From Gemmatimonas groenlandica (GTDB taxonomy: Bacteria > Gemmatimonadota > Gemmatimonadetes > Gemmatimonadales > Gemmatimonadaceae), in NCBI RefSeq assembly GCF_013004105.1, contig NZ_CP053085.1:4526001-4590000 (forward strand): a DNA stretch of 64,000 nt. Reading direction: 5' to 3'. This document shows, piece by piece, positions 25,901-34,862 of this stretch. A program made the position numbers and the translations under genes. The notes below the pieces were generated by a model. That model had not been told where the DNA came from. It did not search any database and saw nothing but the letters and a program-made list of their open reading frames with translations. The first letter of the stretch is position 1, and every line of letters starts with the position of its first letter.

Positions 25901-26711
25901 GTACGTCGGCCGACTCGACGTAGTATTCGGTGGGCTTCGTGATATCGAACAGCCGCGAGCGGAAGCGCGACGAATCGGCTTCGGGGCTCATCGGGAGGCG
26001 CTGCCACTCACTCGCCGAATCGCTGCGGAACACCAGCTCTGCGCCGTCCGCAGCGAAGCCAATCAGCGCCGCATGCACTTCAATGGCGCCGCCACGAGGC
26101 ACCGCCACGTTGCCCGGCTCGATGTTGAGCGCACGCACCGGCACCGCCGCTTCGGCCGTACCAAAGGGCACGAACAACAGCTTCGCGCCTTCACGCAAAC
26201 GCGCCGGACCGGCCACGAACATCAGTGCCGCCACCGCGGCCACACCACCCAGCATCTGCCCGGCGCGCACCATGCGCGGACGCTCCAGCGCCGCACGCTG
26301 CTGCAGCGGCGCAATCGCCGCGCTCGCTCGTGACATCAACCGCGCCGACAACGCACCCGACTGACGCTCACTTTCCGGCACATGCGCTTCCTGCACCGCC
26401 GTGATCAGCGCCTGCTTGAGTTGCGGGGCACGCTCTTCCACGTACAGCGCAAATCGTTCGTCACTGGCGCGCCGCGTGAGTGGCAGCACCAGTCCGCGGA
26501 TGAACGCTGCCGCGATCAGCGCGTAGCCGATCACGCGCGCGATGATCGGGGCTCGTCCGTCACCACTGAACACGGTGAGTACGAGCATGGTGGCCAGCAC
26601 GGCCAGCAGCACCGATGCCCCGATCCACACGAGCGACTCGAGGAGAATGCGCTGGCGCCACTGGCGGCGGAGCGCGCCGAGTGTGATGAGGAGCTGACGG
26701 TCGGGACTCAT
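22968..26711 (-). CDS. DUF4175-like giant membrane protein with Q/G-rich tail
   Basis: A 1247-aa protein. Three hydrophobic helices lie at about 18-40, 48-70 and 155-175. Two or three Ig-like beta domains follow (to about 560), then glycine runs near residues 510 and 642-656 and long coiled coils (ETLEKLRQLAQRQQQENERM). A Gln/Gly tract near residues 1010-1087 is built from GQQGQ and GQGQ units. The C-terminal 130 residues are helical again (EQFAREFRLRRENAEGLRRE). The layout fits the DUF4175 family, found beside BatA genes, of unknown function. It is the last gene of the eight-gene operon and overlaps the BatA/VWA gene by four bases. I start at 26711 rather than the longer frame to 26843. Confidence 0.82.
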   Translation of the reverse strand: MSPDRQLLITLGALRRQWRQRILLESLVWIGASVLLAVLATMLVLTVFSGDGRAPIIARVIGYALIAAAFIRGLVLPLTRRASDERFALYVEERAPQLKQALITAVQEAHVPESERQSGALSARLMSRASAAIAPLQQRAALERPRMVRAGQMLGGVAAVAALMFVAGPARLREGAKLLFVPFGTAEAAVPVRALNIEPGNVAVPRGGAIEVHAALIGFAADGAELVFRSDSASEWQRLPMSPEADSSRFRSRLFDITKPTEYYVESADVRSPTYKLTVNDLPAVSNVSLDLNFPAYSGMPAEHVEDGGDVAAIVGTTVVVHANVTRKVASGVLRFDDGTTAPMTIEGDSAVAGRFKVAKSGFYHVDLITTDGTTVAGSVEYVIDAIPDRGPRVTIEEPGRDTKASNTDEVTVAVQASDDLGVVALELRYRVNGGAEKRIVMQDSTTRRPRDARAAHTLFLEEMSLVPGDLVAYHAVAKDGSGHTGSSDVYFLEVRPFSKDYRQAEQQGGGGGGGGGPQGESPEGFVARQKEVVAGTFNWLRDSSSTVDKKRRENITTLTIAEGRLREEVTKLATSLKERGLAAGDTMFAKIRVETEAAAASMKLAEEQLGRGRGTDALPLEQKALQHLQRAEALYRDVQVQMGGGGGGGGGGGGGGQKAEDLADLFELENDKLRNQYEAVQQQSQSQQSAQQAVDETLEKLRQLAQRQQQENERMQRQAEAMRQRLGQQQSGGASGSSGGAASSSGRGQQGGQQGGQQGQQGQPANSGAQRELARQAEEEARRLERLSREQNNPELANAAQRLQQAADAMRRASSGSAAQGSAALEELNRAARNLEGTRSNELNRGVQQLAERARDLEARQQEIAEGVKSMAGAAPNTRNEQQRKLGEQKDALGNDVRKLEADADRLAREARRDQPKAAGKLGEAAETIRDTRVADKIDFSKQVIRGGSAEYASQFEGQIGENLKDVAERLRAATGAMSGESAARTQERTLERTRALVEGLESLRDRVADKQGQQGGQQGAQGQQSGQQGQQGQPGKQGQQSGQQGQQGQQGQQGQGQGQQQGQGQQGQGQGQQQGQGQGQGQGQQGGQQANGGRGGNSNGAPRAGGTPNGGMPSGQSSPNGNDGGMMPAGTPEQFAREFRLRRENAEGLRREAAAQGVDTRELDRAIEGLRQLENSRAFGDPKGLEQLQTAMLERLKNFEFALYRSVGLGADGRPAAGARAAAPAEYRALVEEYYRVLAGSKRRP

Positions 26712-28789
26712 GTGGGGCTCCGGTCGGAAGCGGACACGGGAGGAACGGGACGGACACGTCGGGCCACGGCACGCCATCCGCGCGTGGCCATGATGGTTTC
26801 GACGACCAGCACCAGCGCGACAATGATCAACAGTACCCGCCACGGATTCTGACGGCGCTCCAGCTCGGCCGTAGTCGGCGGTGCGTTCGACGCCATCGTG
26901 CCGGGCTCGGCGTCTCGCACGCCCAGCAACAGCTCGGTGGTGTCCATGGGAGTGAGCTCGGATTCACTGGCCGGCGCATTGGCCGCCACGCGACCCACGG
27001 CGGCCCCGGTCGCACTGACGGCAAACGCTTCGTACAGCCCGGCATCGGCCAGCGGTACCGCCGTGCCCAGTGAATCGGCCCGCGGGCGCAGCAATGTGCC
27101 ATCGGGCGCGCGCACCACCGGATCGTTCACCGACGGCGCCAGCGACCAGCTCTCACTGGTAGCGCGCCACAACGGCACGGCATCACGCCCGGACGTGTGC
27201 AGCACGAGCTGTCGTACGAACGGCAGGAACGCCGGCTGCAGCGGGAAATCACTGCGCTGCGCATCGAGCGGCACGGCGAGCACGACCAGACGGCCTTCGC
27301 CGAGGCGCTGTTCGAGCACGGCGGGGAGTCCATCGTCGAAGCGCGCCAGCACATCCACCTGGCCGACAAGATCCACCCGCGGATATCGCAGAAAGCGCAC
27401 CGAACTCAACGCATCGGGGACTTCGCGGAACGGGGTGAACAGCGGATGCTCGATGCGCACATCGCGCAGCGTACCGCCGCGATCGGCCAACCGGTCGGAC
27501 AGTCCGCTCATGCGCACCGGCAGCAGCGGCAAGTTGTCGCCACGCTGGGTCGCGAGTCGCGACCCGGCGGCGATCACCACGCCGCCGCCCTTGGTGATGT
27601 ACTCCTGCAGCGCCGCCACCGATGACGCCGACGGCAGCATATCCCAGAAGACGATCAGGCTCGTGCGGGCCAGCGCCTCGCGGCTCACGGGCGCCGAAGC
27701 CAACCGATCGATCTGAATGGCAGGAGCGGCGCCGATGGCGAGTGCGCGCTCCATGAACAGCGCTTCCCCGGCCGCCCCTTCCGACGGCGACACCAGCGCC
27801 ACGCGCACGGCGTCGTCGCGCGGCACCACGGCGTGCAGCGTGTCATCGGCCACCAACGCATCGGCCTCAAGCGACACCAGCAACGCGACCGCGTCATCGG
27901 GCGCCGGCACCGGCGCAAACGTGACCACGGTTTCGCCGTCGGGCTGTAGCGACACATCACTGCTGGCCGCGTCACGGCCATTTACCGTAAGACGCGCCTT
28001 CACCATGCGCGCCGCCGGCAGCTCGTGCGACTGCACGCGCGCCTTCACCGCCAGCAGCGACCGCGTGCCATCCAACACCCGCCGCGCCTCGACGACCCGC
28101 ACGGCACTGTTGGCGCGCACCGCCGCACCCACAGGAATGCTGCGCAACTTCACCCCGGCTGGCAGATCGATGCCGGCAATGCCGGCCGCACCGGCTCGCT
28201 GCAGGTCGGAAATCACGATGATCTCTGCCGCCGCAAATGGCGCATCGAGCAGCATCTGGCGCGCCGTGCGTAACGCCGGTGCCAGTCGCGTGCCGCGCGA
28301 CATCGGCTTGAGCGTGGAGATCGCGGCGATCGCCTGCGTCTTGTCGTCGCTCAGGCGCTGCAACACTTCGGAGGCATCGTCGTACGCCACCACACCCACG
28401 CGATCGCCGGCGCCGAGTGCGTTCACCACGGCCCGTGCGGAATCGAGCGCCCGTGGCCACACACCCTGGTAGCCCATGCTGAGCGAGCGATCGATCACCA
28501 CCACGACCGCCTTGCGACGCGTGTCGCCGCCGGTGGCGGTACGGTCGGTGAGGACGGGGCGCGCGAAGGCGAACACCAGCGCCGCCACCGCCAGCGCACG
28601 CAACAGCAGCAACGGCCAGTCGGTGATGCGCTGACGTTGCGACGTGCGGATAGGCAGCTGCTCCAGGAACATCAGCGACGGGAACCGGTACGGCCGGTCC
28701 TTGTCGCGATGCCGCAAATGCATCAGCAGCGGAATCGCCAGTGCGGCGAGTCCGGCCAGGAATGCAGGAACGAGAAATCCGATGCCCAT
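26708..28789 (-). CDS. BatA-type VWA membrane protein
   Basis: A 693-aa protein. The N-terminal 75 residues are a classic aerotolerance (BatA) domain: helix FLVPAFLAGLAALAIPLLMHL, then YRFPSLMFLEQLP and a second helix LLLLRALAVAALVFAFARPVL. A VWA domain follows with an intact MIDAS motif (VVVIDRSLSMG, DxSxS). Residues 300-620 are strand-rich with a glutamine-amidotransferase-like segment (ALQEYITKGGGVVIAAG). A C-terminal helix (VLLIIVALVLVVETIM) anchors the end. Bat proteins work with MoxR ATPases in envelope stress tolerance in Bacteroides; the exact activity is unresolved. Third partner of the adjoining MoxR and DUF58 genes. Confidence 0.88.
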   Translation of the reverse strand: MGIGFLVPAFLAGLAALAIPLLMHLRHRDKDRPYRFPSLMFLEQLPIRTSQRQRITDWPLLLLRALAVAALVFAFARPVLTDRTATGGDTRRKAVVVVIDRSLSMGYQGVWPRALDSARAVVNALGAGDRVGVVAYDDASEVLQRLSDDKTQAIAAISTLKPMSRGTRLAPALRTARQMLLDAPFAAAEIIVISDLQRAGAAGIAGIDLPAGVKLRSIPVGAAVRANSAVRVVEARRVLDGTRSLLAVKARVQSHELPAARMVKARLTVNGRDAASSDVSLQPDGETVVTFAPVPAPDDAVALLVSLEADALVADDTLHAVVPRDDAVRVALVSPSEGAAGEALFMERALAIGAAPAIQIDRLASAPVSREALARTSLIVFWDMLPSASSVAALQEYITKGGGVVIAAGSRLATQRGDNLPLLPVRMSGLSDRLADRGGTLRDVRIEHPLFTPFREVPDALSSVRFLRYPRVDLVGQVDVLARFDDGLPAVLEQRLGEGRLVVLAVPLDAQRSDFPLQPAFLPFVRQLVLHTSGRDAVPLWRATSESWSLAPSVNDPVVRAPDGTLLRPRADSLGTAVPLADAGLYEAFAVSATGAAVGRVAANAPASESELTPMDTTELLLGVRDAEPGTMASNAPPTTAELERRQNPWRVLLIIVALVLVVETIMATRGWRAVARRVRPVPPVSASDRSPT

Positions 28790-28815
28790 GCGCGAGTCAG
28801 CCGGTTAGTTGATCG

Positions 28816-29715
28816 TCAGCGTACCCGACTGCGGGCGAGCCGCGCGTCGAGGTAGGCATGGAGGGCACGGTCGAGAGGTTCGCTCGTGTCGAGACGCACG
28901 TAGTCAGCACCGGCGCTGGTGAAGCGCTCCTGCAACGCCGCGTGGTGCGCCGTAATCAACGTGTTGTACTTGTCGCGCAGCTCGCCGGGACGCAGCGGTA
29001 GCAGCGCGCCACTCTCGGCGTCTTCAAACGTGGCCGGCATATCGCCCGGTAACTGCTTCTCCGCCGGATCGACCAGGTGAAACACGATCACATCGTGCCC
29101 GCCCATGCGCAGCGCGGCCACCGCGCGTCCGAGCGCTTCCGGCTGCTCGTAGCAGTCGGTCACCAGCACCACGATGCCCGTGCGCGTGGTGAGATGCCCG
29201 ATGCGGCTGATGGAGTGCACCAGCCGGCTCGGCCCCGCCGCCTTGGCACGCGCCAGCGTATGCAACAGCAGCTGCAGATGACGCACCGAAGGCGGCACGA
29301 CATCCACCAGCTCTTCCTTGAACGTGGCCAGTCCGATGCGATCACCTTGCGACTTCGACAACCACGCCAGCGATGCAACCAGAAAGCGCGCGTAGTCGAA
29401 CTTGGTAACCGCCCCGCTGCCGAAGTCCATGCTGCCCGACGCATCGAGCGCGAAGATCACCCCGGCGTTGGTGTCGGCGTCGTACTCCTTGATGTAGAAC
29501 CGGTCAGTACGGCCGTACACGCGCCAATCGATGCGACGCAGATCGTCGCCGGGCTGGTACGAGCGATGTTCGGCGAAATCGAGCGACGAACCTTTGCGCA
29601 ACGACCGGTGCTGACCATGCATGAAGCCGTCCACGACCGTGCGCGCCAGGAGCGCGAGGTCGGAGATACGCGCCAGCATGGCGGGATCGAGAAAGGACGC
29701 GGGAGCGGTGGCCAC
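28816..29715 (-). CDS. DUF58 protein with VWA fold
   Basis: A 299-aa protein with the diagnostic DUF58 signature: RSYQPGDDLRRIDWRVYGR followed by DRFYIKEY, then a VWA MIDAS motif (FALDASGSMDFG). I use the GTG at 29715, which gives the family-typical N-terminus VATAPASFLDPAMLARIS; the frame is open to an ATG at 29751 inside the MoxR gene. DUF58 proteins are the usual VWA partner of MoxR AAA+ ATPases, which act as chaperones that remodel or metallate VWA targets. Seven bases separate it from the MoxR gene. Confidence 0.9.
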   Translation of the reverse strand: MATAPASFLDPAMLARISDLALLARTVVDGFMHGQHRSLRKGSSLDFAEHRSYQPGDDLRRIDWRVYGRTDRFYIKEYDADTNAGVIFALDASGSMDFGSGAVTKFDYARFLVASLAWLSKSQGDRIGLATFKEELVDVVPPSVRHLQLLLHTLARAKAAGPSRLVHSISRIGHLTTRTGIVVLVTDCYEQPEALGRAVAALRMGGHDVIVFHLVDPAEKQLPGDMPATFEDAESGALLPLRPGELRDKYNTLITAHHAALQERFTSAGADYVRLDTSEPLDRALHAYLDARLARSRVR

Positions 29716-29722
29716 GAATCGC

Positions 29723-30757
29723 TCAGAGCGACGAGCGTGGAAGCGGTACACTCTCGAGCAGACGCCCGATGAGCGAATCGGTGGTCACCTTCTCCGACTG
29801 CGCCGTGAAGTTCACCAGCACACGGTGTCGCAGCACCGGACGCGCGAGCGCCCGCACATCTTCGAAACTGGCGCTGGCCCGGCCCTGCAGTAGCGCCCTC
29901 GCCTTGGCACCCAACACCAGCGCCTGCGCCGCGCGTACCGAGGCGCCGTACGACACGAACTGCTTCACGTAGTCGGGCGCGCCTTCGCCCGGGCGCGTGG
30001 TGCGCACCAGCTTCACGGCGTACCGCGTCACGGCATCGGCGATCGGCAAGCGACGCACCACGCGCTGATAGGCCAGGATCTCTTCCTTCGACACCACCGA
30101 CTGCACCGCTTCCGGCGGCAGCGAGGTGGTCGACTTCACCACGGCCACTTCGTCCTCTTCCGGCAGGTAATCCAGCATCACTTCCAGCATGAAACGATCG
30201 AGCTGCGCTTCCGGCAGCGGATAGGTGCCCTCGAGTTCGATCGGGTTCTGCGTGGCGAACACGAAGAACGGCTTGTCGAGCTCGTAGGTGCGTCCCTGCA
30301 CGGTCACACGACGCTCCTGCATGGCTTCCAGCAGCGCGGCCTGCGTTTTCGGTGGCGTTCGGTTGATCTCGTCGGCCAGCAGCACGTTGGCGAACACCGG
30401 GCCGGGCATGAAGGCAAGTCGACGCTGGCCGGTTGCCGGGTCGTCCTGAATCACATCCGTGCCCGTGACATCGCTGGGCATGAGGTCGGGCGTGAACTGG
30501 ATGCGCGAGAACTTGAGGTCGAGCGCACGCGCGAGTGTAGAGATCAGTAGCGTCTTGGCGAGACCGGGGACACCGACCAGGAGACAGTTGCCGCCGGCGA
30601 AGAGCGCGATCAGCGCTTGCTCCACCACGACGTCCTGACCGACGATGACTTTGCGAAGTTCGCTCGCGATGCGTTGACCGGCGCCCTGCAGGCGGTCGGC
30701 AAGGGCGCCGTCGTCGAGACGGTCGAGTTCAGACGTGGATGGGGCCGGAGCGGTCAC
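29723..30757 (-). CDS. MoxR-family AAA+ ATPase
   Basis: A 344-aa cytoplasmic ATPase. It has Walker A GVPGLAKT, the MoxR signature RIQFTPDLMPSDVTGTD, Walker B VLLADEINRTPPKTQAALLE, sensor 1 FFVFATQNPIE, and YPLPEAQLDRFM with the arginine finger region. The C-terminal lid follows (VSYGASVRAAQALVLGAKA). MoxR proteins are thought to act as chaperones for VWA proteins; both immediate downstream genes encode VWA proteins. Fifth gene in the operon, 15 bases after the DUF4159 gene. Confidence 0.95.
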   Translation of the reverse strand: MTAPAPSTSELDRLDDGALADRLQGAGQRIASELRKVIVGQDVVVEQALIALFAGGNCLLVGVPGLAKTLLISTLARALDLKFSRIQFTPDLMPSDVTGTDVIQDDPATGQRRLAFMPGPVFANVLLADEINRTPPKTQAALLEAMQERRVTVQGRTYELDKPFFVFATQNPIELEGTYPLPEAQLDRFMLEVMLDYLPEEDEVAVVKSTTSLPPEAVQSVVSKEEILAYQRVVRRLPIADAVTRYAVKLVRTTRPGEGAPDYVKQFVSYGASVRAAQALVLGAKARALLQGRASASFEDVRALARPVLRHRVLVNFTAQSEKVTTDSLIGRLLESVPLPRSSL

Positions 30758-30772
30758 CTGGTTCCTCTGAGG

Positions 30773-31552
30773 CTAGCGGGTCAACGCGTAGATGATGTAG
30801 TTCACGCCGAGCTTGTACGCTTCGTTCGACATGTCGAGCGGGAACATCCCTGTGTCAGAGAACTCCCAGTACTCGGACAGGTCGTTGTTGTAATTCGCGA
30901 TCGCCAACAAGCGCTTCTTCGGATCGTTGTCCTCGAACACGCCGTAGAACACCGACTTGTAGCCGCGGTAGATCGGATGCTCGTAGTCGAGCGTCTTGAT
31001 GCGGTAGAACGAGTCGAAGATCGGATGCTTCAGGTCCATTTCGATGAGCCGGGCGTTCGGCAGCACCTTCTTCATGGCGCTCTCGAAGTTGATCCAGTGA
31101 TCGCCGACAAAGTCGTCAAAGATGATGAAGCCGCCCTTCGCCAGATAATTGCGCAGTCCCAGCGCTTCAGCGTCGTTGGGACGCCAGAAGCCCGGTTCGG
31201 CCATGTAGGCCACCGGGTACTTGCCAAGCTGCGGGTCGTCGAGCGTGAGAATGTTGCTGGCGTCGATGCGCATGCGCGTGCTCGAGAGCTCGCCTACGAT
31301 CTTGGTGAAGTGCCGCTCGCCCCGTGGATAGTCGTGGCTCCACGGAATGTCACGGCCACCGCCCCGGAATCCGCCACCGCCAAACTCGGGCATCTGATAC
31401 TTCACGCGCACGAAGGTCTGCCGGCCGTCGTAGGGCACGTTGGGCAGGAACGCCGGCTGCTGACCGCGCCGCTGAGCCTGCGCGGCGTGCGACGGTACCA
31501 GTGAAGCCAGGAACAAGCCGCCCAACAGCACGGCGCGAGGGAGTGACATCAT
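30773..31552 (-). CDS. DUF4159 exported protein
   Basis: A 259-aa protein with a signal peptide (LLGGLFLASLVPSHAAQA). The mature part matches the DUF4159 pattern: a short glutamine-amidotransferase-like fold with YLAKGGFIIFDDF and AMKKVLPNARLIEMDLKHPI, where the family has a hydrophobic sheet followed by a loop carrying conserved His. It also has a Gly-rich stretch near residue 58 (GGGGFRGGGRD). Function of the family is not known, but the gene is repeatedly seen beside MoxR/DUF58 genes. Its start overlaps the previous stop by four bases. Confidence 0.82.
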   Translation of the reverse strand: MMSLPRAVLLGGLFLASLVPSHAAQAQRRGQQPAFLPNVPYDGRQTFVRVKYQMPEFGGGGFRGGGRDIPWSHDYPRGERHFTKIVGELSSTRMRIDASNILTLDDPQLGKYPVAYMAEPGFWRPNDAEALGLRNYLAKGGFIIFDDFVGDHWINFESAMKKVLPNARLIEMDLKHPIFDSFYRIKTLDYEHPIYRGYKSVFYGVFEDNDPKKRLLAIANYNNDLSEYWEFSDTGMFPLDMSNEAYKLGVNYIIYALTR

Positions 31553-33891
31553 TTGCCGCGCAGCTCCAGCAACAGGGCCTGTGCCTTCTCGAACGACGGG
31601 GCCTCTTCGAGTACCTGCAATAGCTCACGACGCGCGCCCGCGATGTCACCGGCATCGCGCAGCGCGCGGGCCAGCTCAAAGCGTGCATCGAGCACGTCGG
31701 TCGGCCCCATGGCGATGATGGCCCGACGCTCCAGCACAGCTCGTGCGCGATCGCCCTGTGCGGCACTCAGCGTGGCCATGCGCACGTGCACCGTGGGGTC
31801 GTACGGCCAGATCCAGTTCAGCCGGTCGAGCGCGCGAATGGCGCCGGCCTTGTCGCCGCGTGCCTCGCGCAGATCGGCCTCCATCATGTTCGCCTCCCAC
31901 GCCGTTTCGTTGCGGCTGGTGACCTGCTCAACCAACGAGAGCGCGCGCGCGGTGTCGTTGGCCGCCCGCGCCATCTCCGCCAGATACCAGGCCGGACCGT
32001 CATCGCCGCCGTACTCCGGGAACATCGCTCGCGCCTGCTCGAACAGCGCTCGAGCAGCTTCTCGATCGCTGCGCATTTTCGAGGCGGCTTCGCGCATGGT
32101 GGCCACGAACTTCCCACCACTGCTGTCGTTCGGTGTCGCCCCACGAACAGCCGCGATGGCCAGCGCGAACTTGCGCTGCGTGTACGCCTCGAACTCCGCA
32201 TCGATTTGCAGCGGCGTCTTGCCCAGCACCTTCTGGAACACACCGGGCGTATCCATGCCGTCGCGATAGGCCTTCAGCATGGCTGGCAGCGCCGCCGCAC
32301 CACGCGAGGCTTCCACCATTTCGCAGAACAACGACGCTTCGTAGTAGCTGAACTGCGTCTCTTCGGGGAAGCGCGGTCGCAAAAATCCGTCGCTGAGCTG
32401 ACTGATGGGACGCAGTTTGCTGTTCGCCATTGCGATCACGTACGACACCGTCGCGTCAGCGCCCCAACCGCGGCCCACACGCCGCTCCTCGAGCACCGAG
32501 AGACCTTCCGACAGCCATCGGGGCACCCGATGGTCCGACGCGCCCAGCGTAAACGCGTGAGTGAGCTCGTGCCACGCCGTGCTGCCCCAGTTGAACTGAC
32601 CCTTTTCGCGCCCATTGGGCGTGTCCATGGCCAGCAGGCTGCCGAAGCTCACACCCAGCGCGCCGAGTCCGGCCAATCCCACGGTCCGCACCGAGAAGTC
32701 GGCGTGATAGCGGTAGAACTCGAGCCGGATGGGCGTAGGCGGCTTGTAGCCGTACCGCACGGCCAGCGAGTCATAGGCCTGCTCCAGCAGCGGCACGATG
32801 TACAACGCCAGCAAGTCCGCTTCTTCCGCCGGCGCGACGACGCGAAAGCGTCCGTGGTCGATCGTACGGAACGCCTTCATCTTGTCGAGCAGGTCGAGTG
32901 TGTTCTTGTGCCACAGGTTGAACGGATCGAGCGCGAAGGCGCGCTCCAACGCGGCACGGCCGGCCTCCATCTGCCCGATGCGCAACTGATTCGTGCCCAG
33001 CACGCCATAGGCCGGCACGTAGAGCGAGTCGTAGCCCGTCGCGCGCTTGGCGAGCGCCACCGCTTCGGTATACCGCCGTTGCCGCACCGAAGCCTCGGCC
33101 AGCTCCGTGTAGAACTGCGCCGGCGCCGGCTGCAACGCGGTCACAGCCGCCAGAGCTTTACGAAACGTGGCGCTGTCGCCGTTCAGGAACGCCATCGAGC
33201 CCAGCACCGACCAACCGGCGCTCGACGTCGAGTCGGCATCGATGGCCCGTTGCGCGTACACGCGCGCCGAATCGTACGACTCGGCGTCACGATGCATCTT
33301 CGCCACGAAGGCCAGCGCATCGGCATAGCGCGGTTCGCTCGCGATGCTCAGGCGCGCCGTGGCCATCGGGTTGCCCTTGCCCTCGAATTCCTCCACCCGT
33401 GCCATCGCCAGCAACGCCTTTGCATCAGTGGGAGAGCGACGTAGGATGCCCTCGAAGGACAATCGCGCATCGGGCGCGTTGTACTTCTCGAGGAAGAGCT
33501 CACCGGCGCGCAACTGCGCGTCGACGTTGCTGGAGTCGGCCGCCGTGGCGCGATCGAACGCCGCCAGCGCCGAACGCACCGCCTGCGCGTTCCCGATACC
33601 GAGCAGCACGTAGGCGCGACCGGCCGAGAGATACTCGTCGCTGTTGCGCGCGCCGCCCTGTTCGTACGCGGCGGTGATGCGGCTCGCGCGCTGCGTGGCA
33701 TCACGGCGATCGCCGCGACGCGCCGAGGCTTCGGCAGCGGCGATCTCAGTGGCCCAGCGATCGGGGCCTGGCACTCGCGGGGGGAGCGGTGCTACGCGAG
33801 CCGTCGGCTGCGCGGCGGCGCGATCCTGCCCACACGCCACCATCGGCGCCAGCATGGAAGCGGCCGCCAGCATATACACGGACCGCTTCAC
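31549..33891 (-). CDS. Lipoprotein TPR protein with HExxH metallopeptidase domain
   Basis: A 780-aa protein with lipoprotein signal (LAAASMLAPMVAC20). Residues 40-330 and 600-780 are tetratricopeptide-like helices (AQLRAGELFLEKYNAPDARL). The middle carries an intact gluzincin site: WHELTHAF (His441, Glu442, His445) and the third ligand in WLSEGLSVLEE (Glu462), like the peptidase MA family. The enzyme probably faces the periplasm. Overlaps of four bases join it to the caspase-like gene before and the DUF4159 gene after. Peptidase activity is inferred from motif only. Confidence 0.85.
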   Translation of the reverse strand: MKRSVYMLAAASMLAPMVACGQDRAAAQPTARVAPLPPRVPGPDRWATEIAAAEASARRGDRRDATQRASRITAAYEQGGARNSDEYLSAGRAYVLLGIGNAQAVRSALAAFDRATAADSSNVDAQLRAGELFLEKYNAPDARLSFEGILRRSPTDAKALLAMARVEEFEGKGNPMATARLSIASEPRYADALAFVAKMHRDAESYDSARVYAQRAIDADSTSSAGWSVLGSMAFLNGDSATFRKALAAVTALQPAPAQFYTELAEASVRQRRYTEAVALAKRATGYDSLYVPAYGVLGTNQLRIGQMEAGRAALERAFALDPFNLWHKNTLDLLDKMKAFRTIDHGRFRVVAPAEEADLLALYIVPLLEQAYDSLAVRYGYKPPTPIRLEFYRYHADFSVRTVGLAGLGALGVSFGSLLAMDTPNGREKGQFNWGSTAWHELTHAFTLGASDHRVPRWLSEGLSVLEERRVGRGWGADATVSYVIAMANSKLRPISQLSDGFLRPRFPEETQFSYYEASLFCEMVEASRGAAALPAMLKAYRDGMDTPGVFQKVLGKTPLQIDAEFEAYTQRKFALAIAAVRGATPNDSSGGKFVATMREAASKMRSDREAARALFEQARAMFPEYGGDDGPAWYLAEMARAANDTARALSLVEQVTSRNETAWEANMMEADLREARGDKAGAIRALDRLNWIWPYDPTVHVRMATLSAAQGDRARAVLERRAIIAMGPTDVLDARFELARALRDAGDIAGARRELLQVLEEAPSFEKAQALLLELRGK

Positions 33892-34862
33892 TTGCCACCT
33901 CCCGCTGCACGGATTGCCTTGGTCTTCTCGGCCAACGCCAGTAACAGCCGCTCCAGTTCCGCGTCGTACGCGTCAGCCGTCATCGTGGCCTTCTTCGTGC
34001 GCAGCGACGCGACTTCCGACTCGAGGGCCTGGCGCTCGGCGATCAGTGCGGCGATGCGTGGATCGGCCGACGCCGCGGTCTTGCCGAAGGCCACACGTGA
34101 GGCCAGGAGGGAGTCGCTCACCAGCGCGTGCTCGGTCTGCATGCGGTTCGAGCTGGTGTACACCTTGCCCACTTCGGTGCGGGCGAAGCGGAACACTTCG
34201 AACACGGACAAGCGTCCGTCCTTGTCGGCATCGGCGGCGTCGAGGCCCAATCCGCCGGCGAAGTACTGCAGGAATACCGACTCGTTGCGCTCGTTCGACG
34301 TCTTGGTCGCTGTCACGACCACGCGATTCGGCGCCTTGAGTGCCGGCACGAAATCGCCGCTACCGGTGGCGGCATTCACGAACACCACCTGCTGCTTGGC
34401 AAAGCCACCCAACCACGACGCATACTCGGCCGCCGTGGCGTCAGGACCGGGCAGGTTCACCTTCGATTGCGCGCCTTCACCGCTGCCGTGGCCCATCAGC
34501 ATCACGAAGAGCACATCGCCGGGCTGCACTCGTGACGACAAGCGCAGGAAAGCCTGCGAAATATTCTCCCGCGTGGAGCGCCCCGACGACAGCGCGGTGC
34601 GTACGGAGTCTTCGGTGAGCACGATCAAACTGGAGTCGCTCACGCCCCAACGGTTCTTCGCGGCATCTCGCGCGGACTGCGCCGACGCTTCGAACGAGCG
34701 CTTGAACTGCGGTTCACCCGACAGGCCGATCACGAGCAGCACATGAGTGCGCTGCGCCTGCAGCGGCGCGGCCAGAAGCGCAGCAAGCGGCAGTGCTACG
34801 GCCATCGCGAGCGCCGCGTGTACCATGACTTTGCGAAGGCGATGCATCATGCCAGTTCTCAT
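33888..34862 (-). CDS. Caspase-fold protein lacking the catalytic cysteine
   Basis: A 324-aa exported protein. I start at the ATG at 34862, which overlaps the upstream stop by four bases (ATGA). A signal peptide precedes LQAQ. The core looks like a C13/caspase fold: a strand then LMGHGSGEG with the catalytic-type His125, and the next strand VVFVNAATGSGDF where the family has its Cys. There is no cysteine anywhere in the protein, so proteolysis by this fold is excluded. An EF-hand-like DADKDGRLSVFE loop sits at about 211-222. The last 60 residues form a coiled coil. Possibly a binding or scaffold protein for the neighbouring protease-like gene. Confidence 0.7.
   Translation of the reverse strand: MRTGMMHRLRKVMVHAALAMAVALPLAALLAAPLQAQRTHVLLVIGLSGEPQFKRSFEASAQSARDAAKNRWGVSDSSLIVLTEDSVRTALSSGRSTRENISQAFLRLSSRVQPGDVLFVMLMGHGSGEGAQSKVNLPGPDATAAEYASWLGGFAKQQVVFVNAATGSGDFVPALKAPNRVVVTATKTSNERNESVFLQYFAGGLGLDAADADKDGRLSVFEVFRFARTEVGKVYTSSNRMQTEHALVSDSLLASRVAFGKTAASADPRIAALIAERQALESEVASLRTKKATMTADAYDAELERLLLALAEKTKAIRAAGGGK

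Noticed and set aside
31786-33444. A 552-codon plus-strand open frame
   Set aside because: It is antisense to the TPR/gluzincin gene, whose HELTH motif, lipobox and operon overlaps are convincing. The antisense product is His/Arg-rich with no domain.
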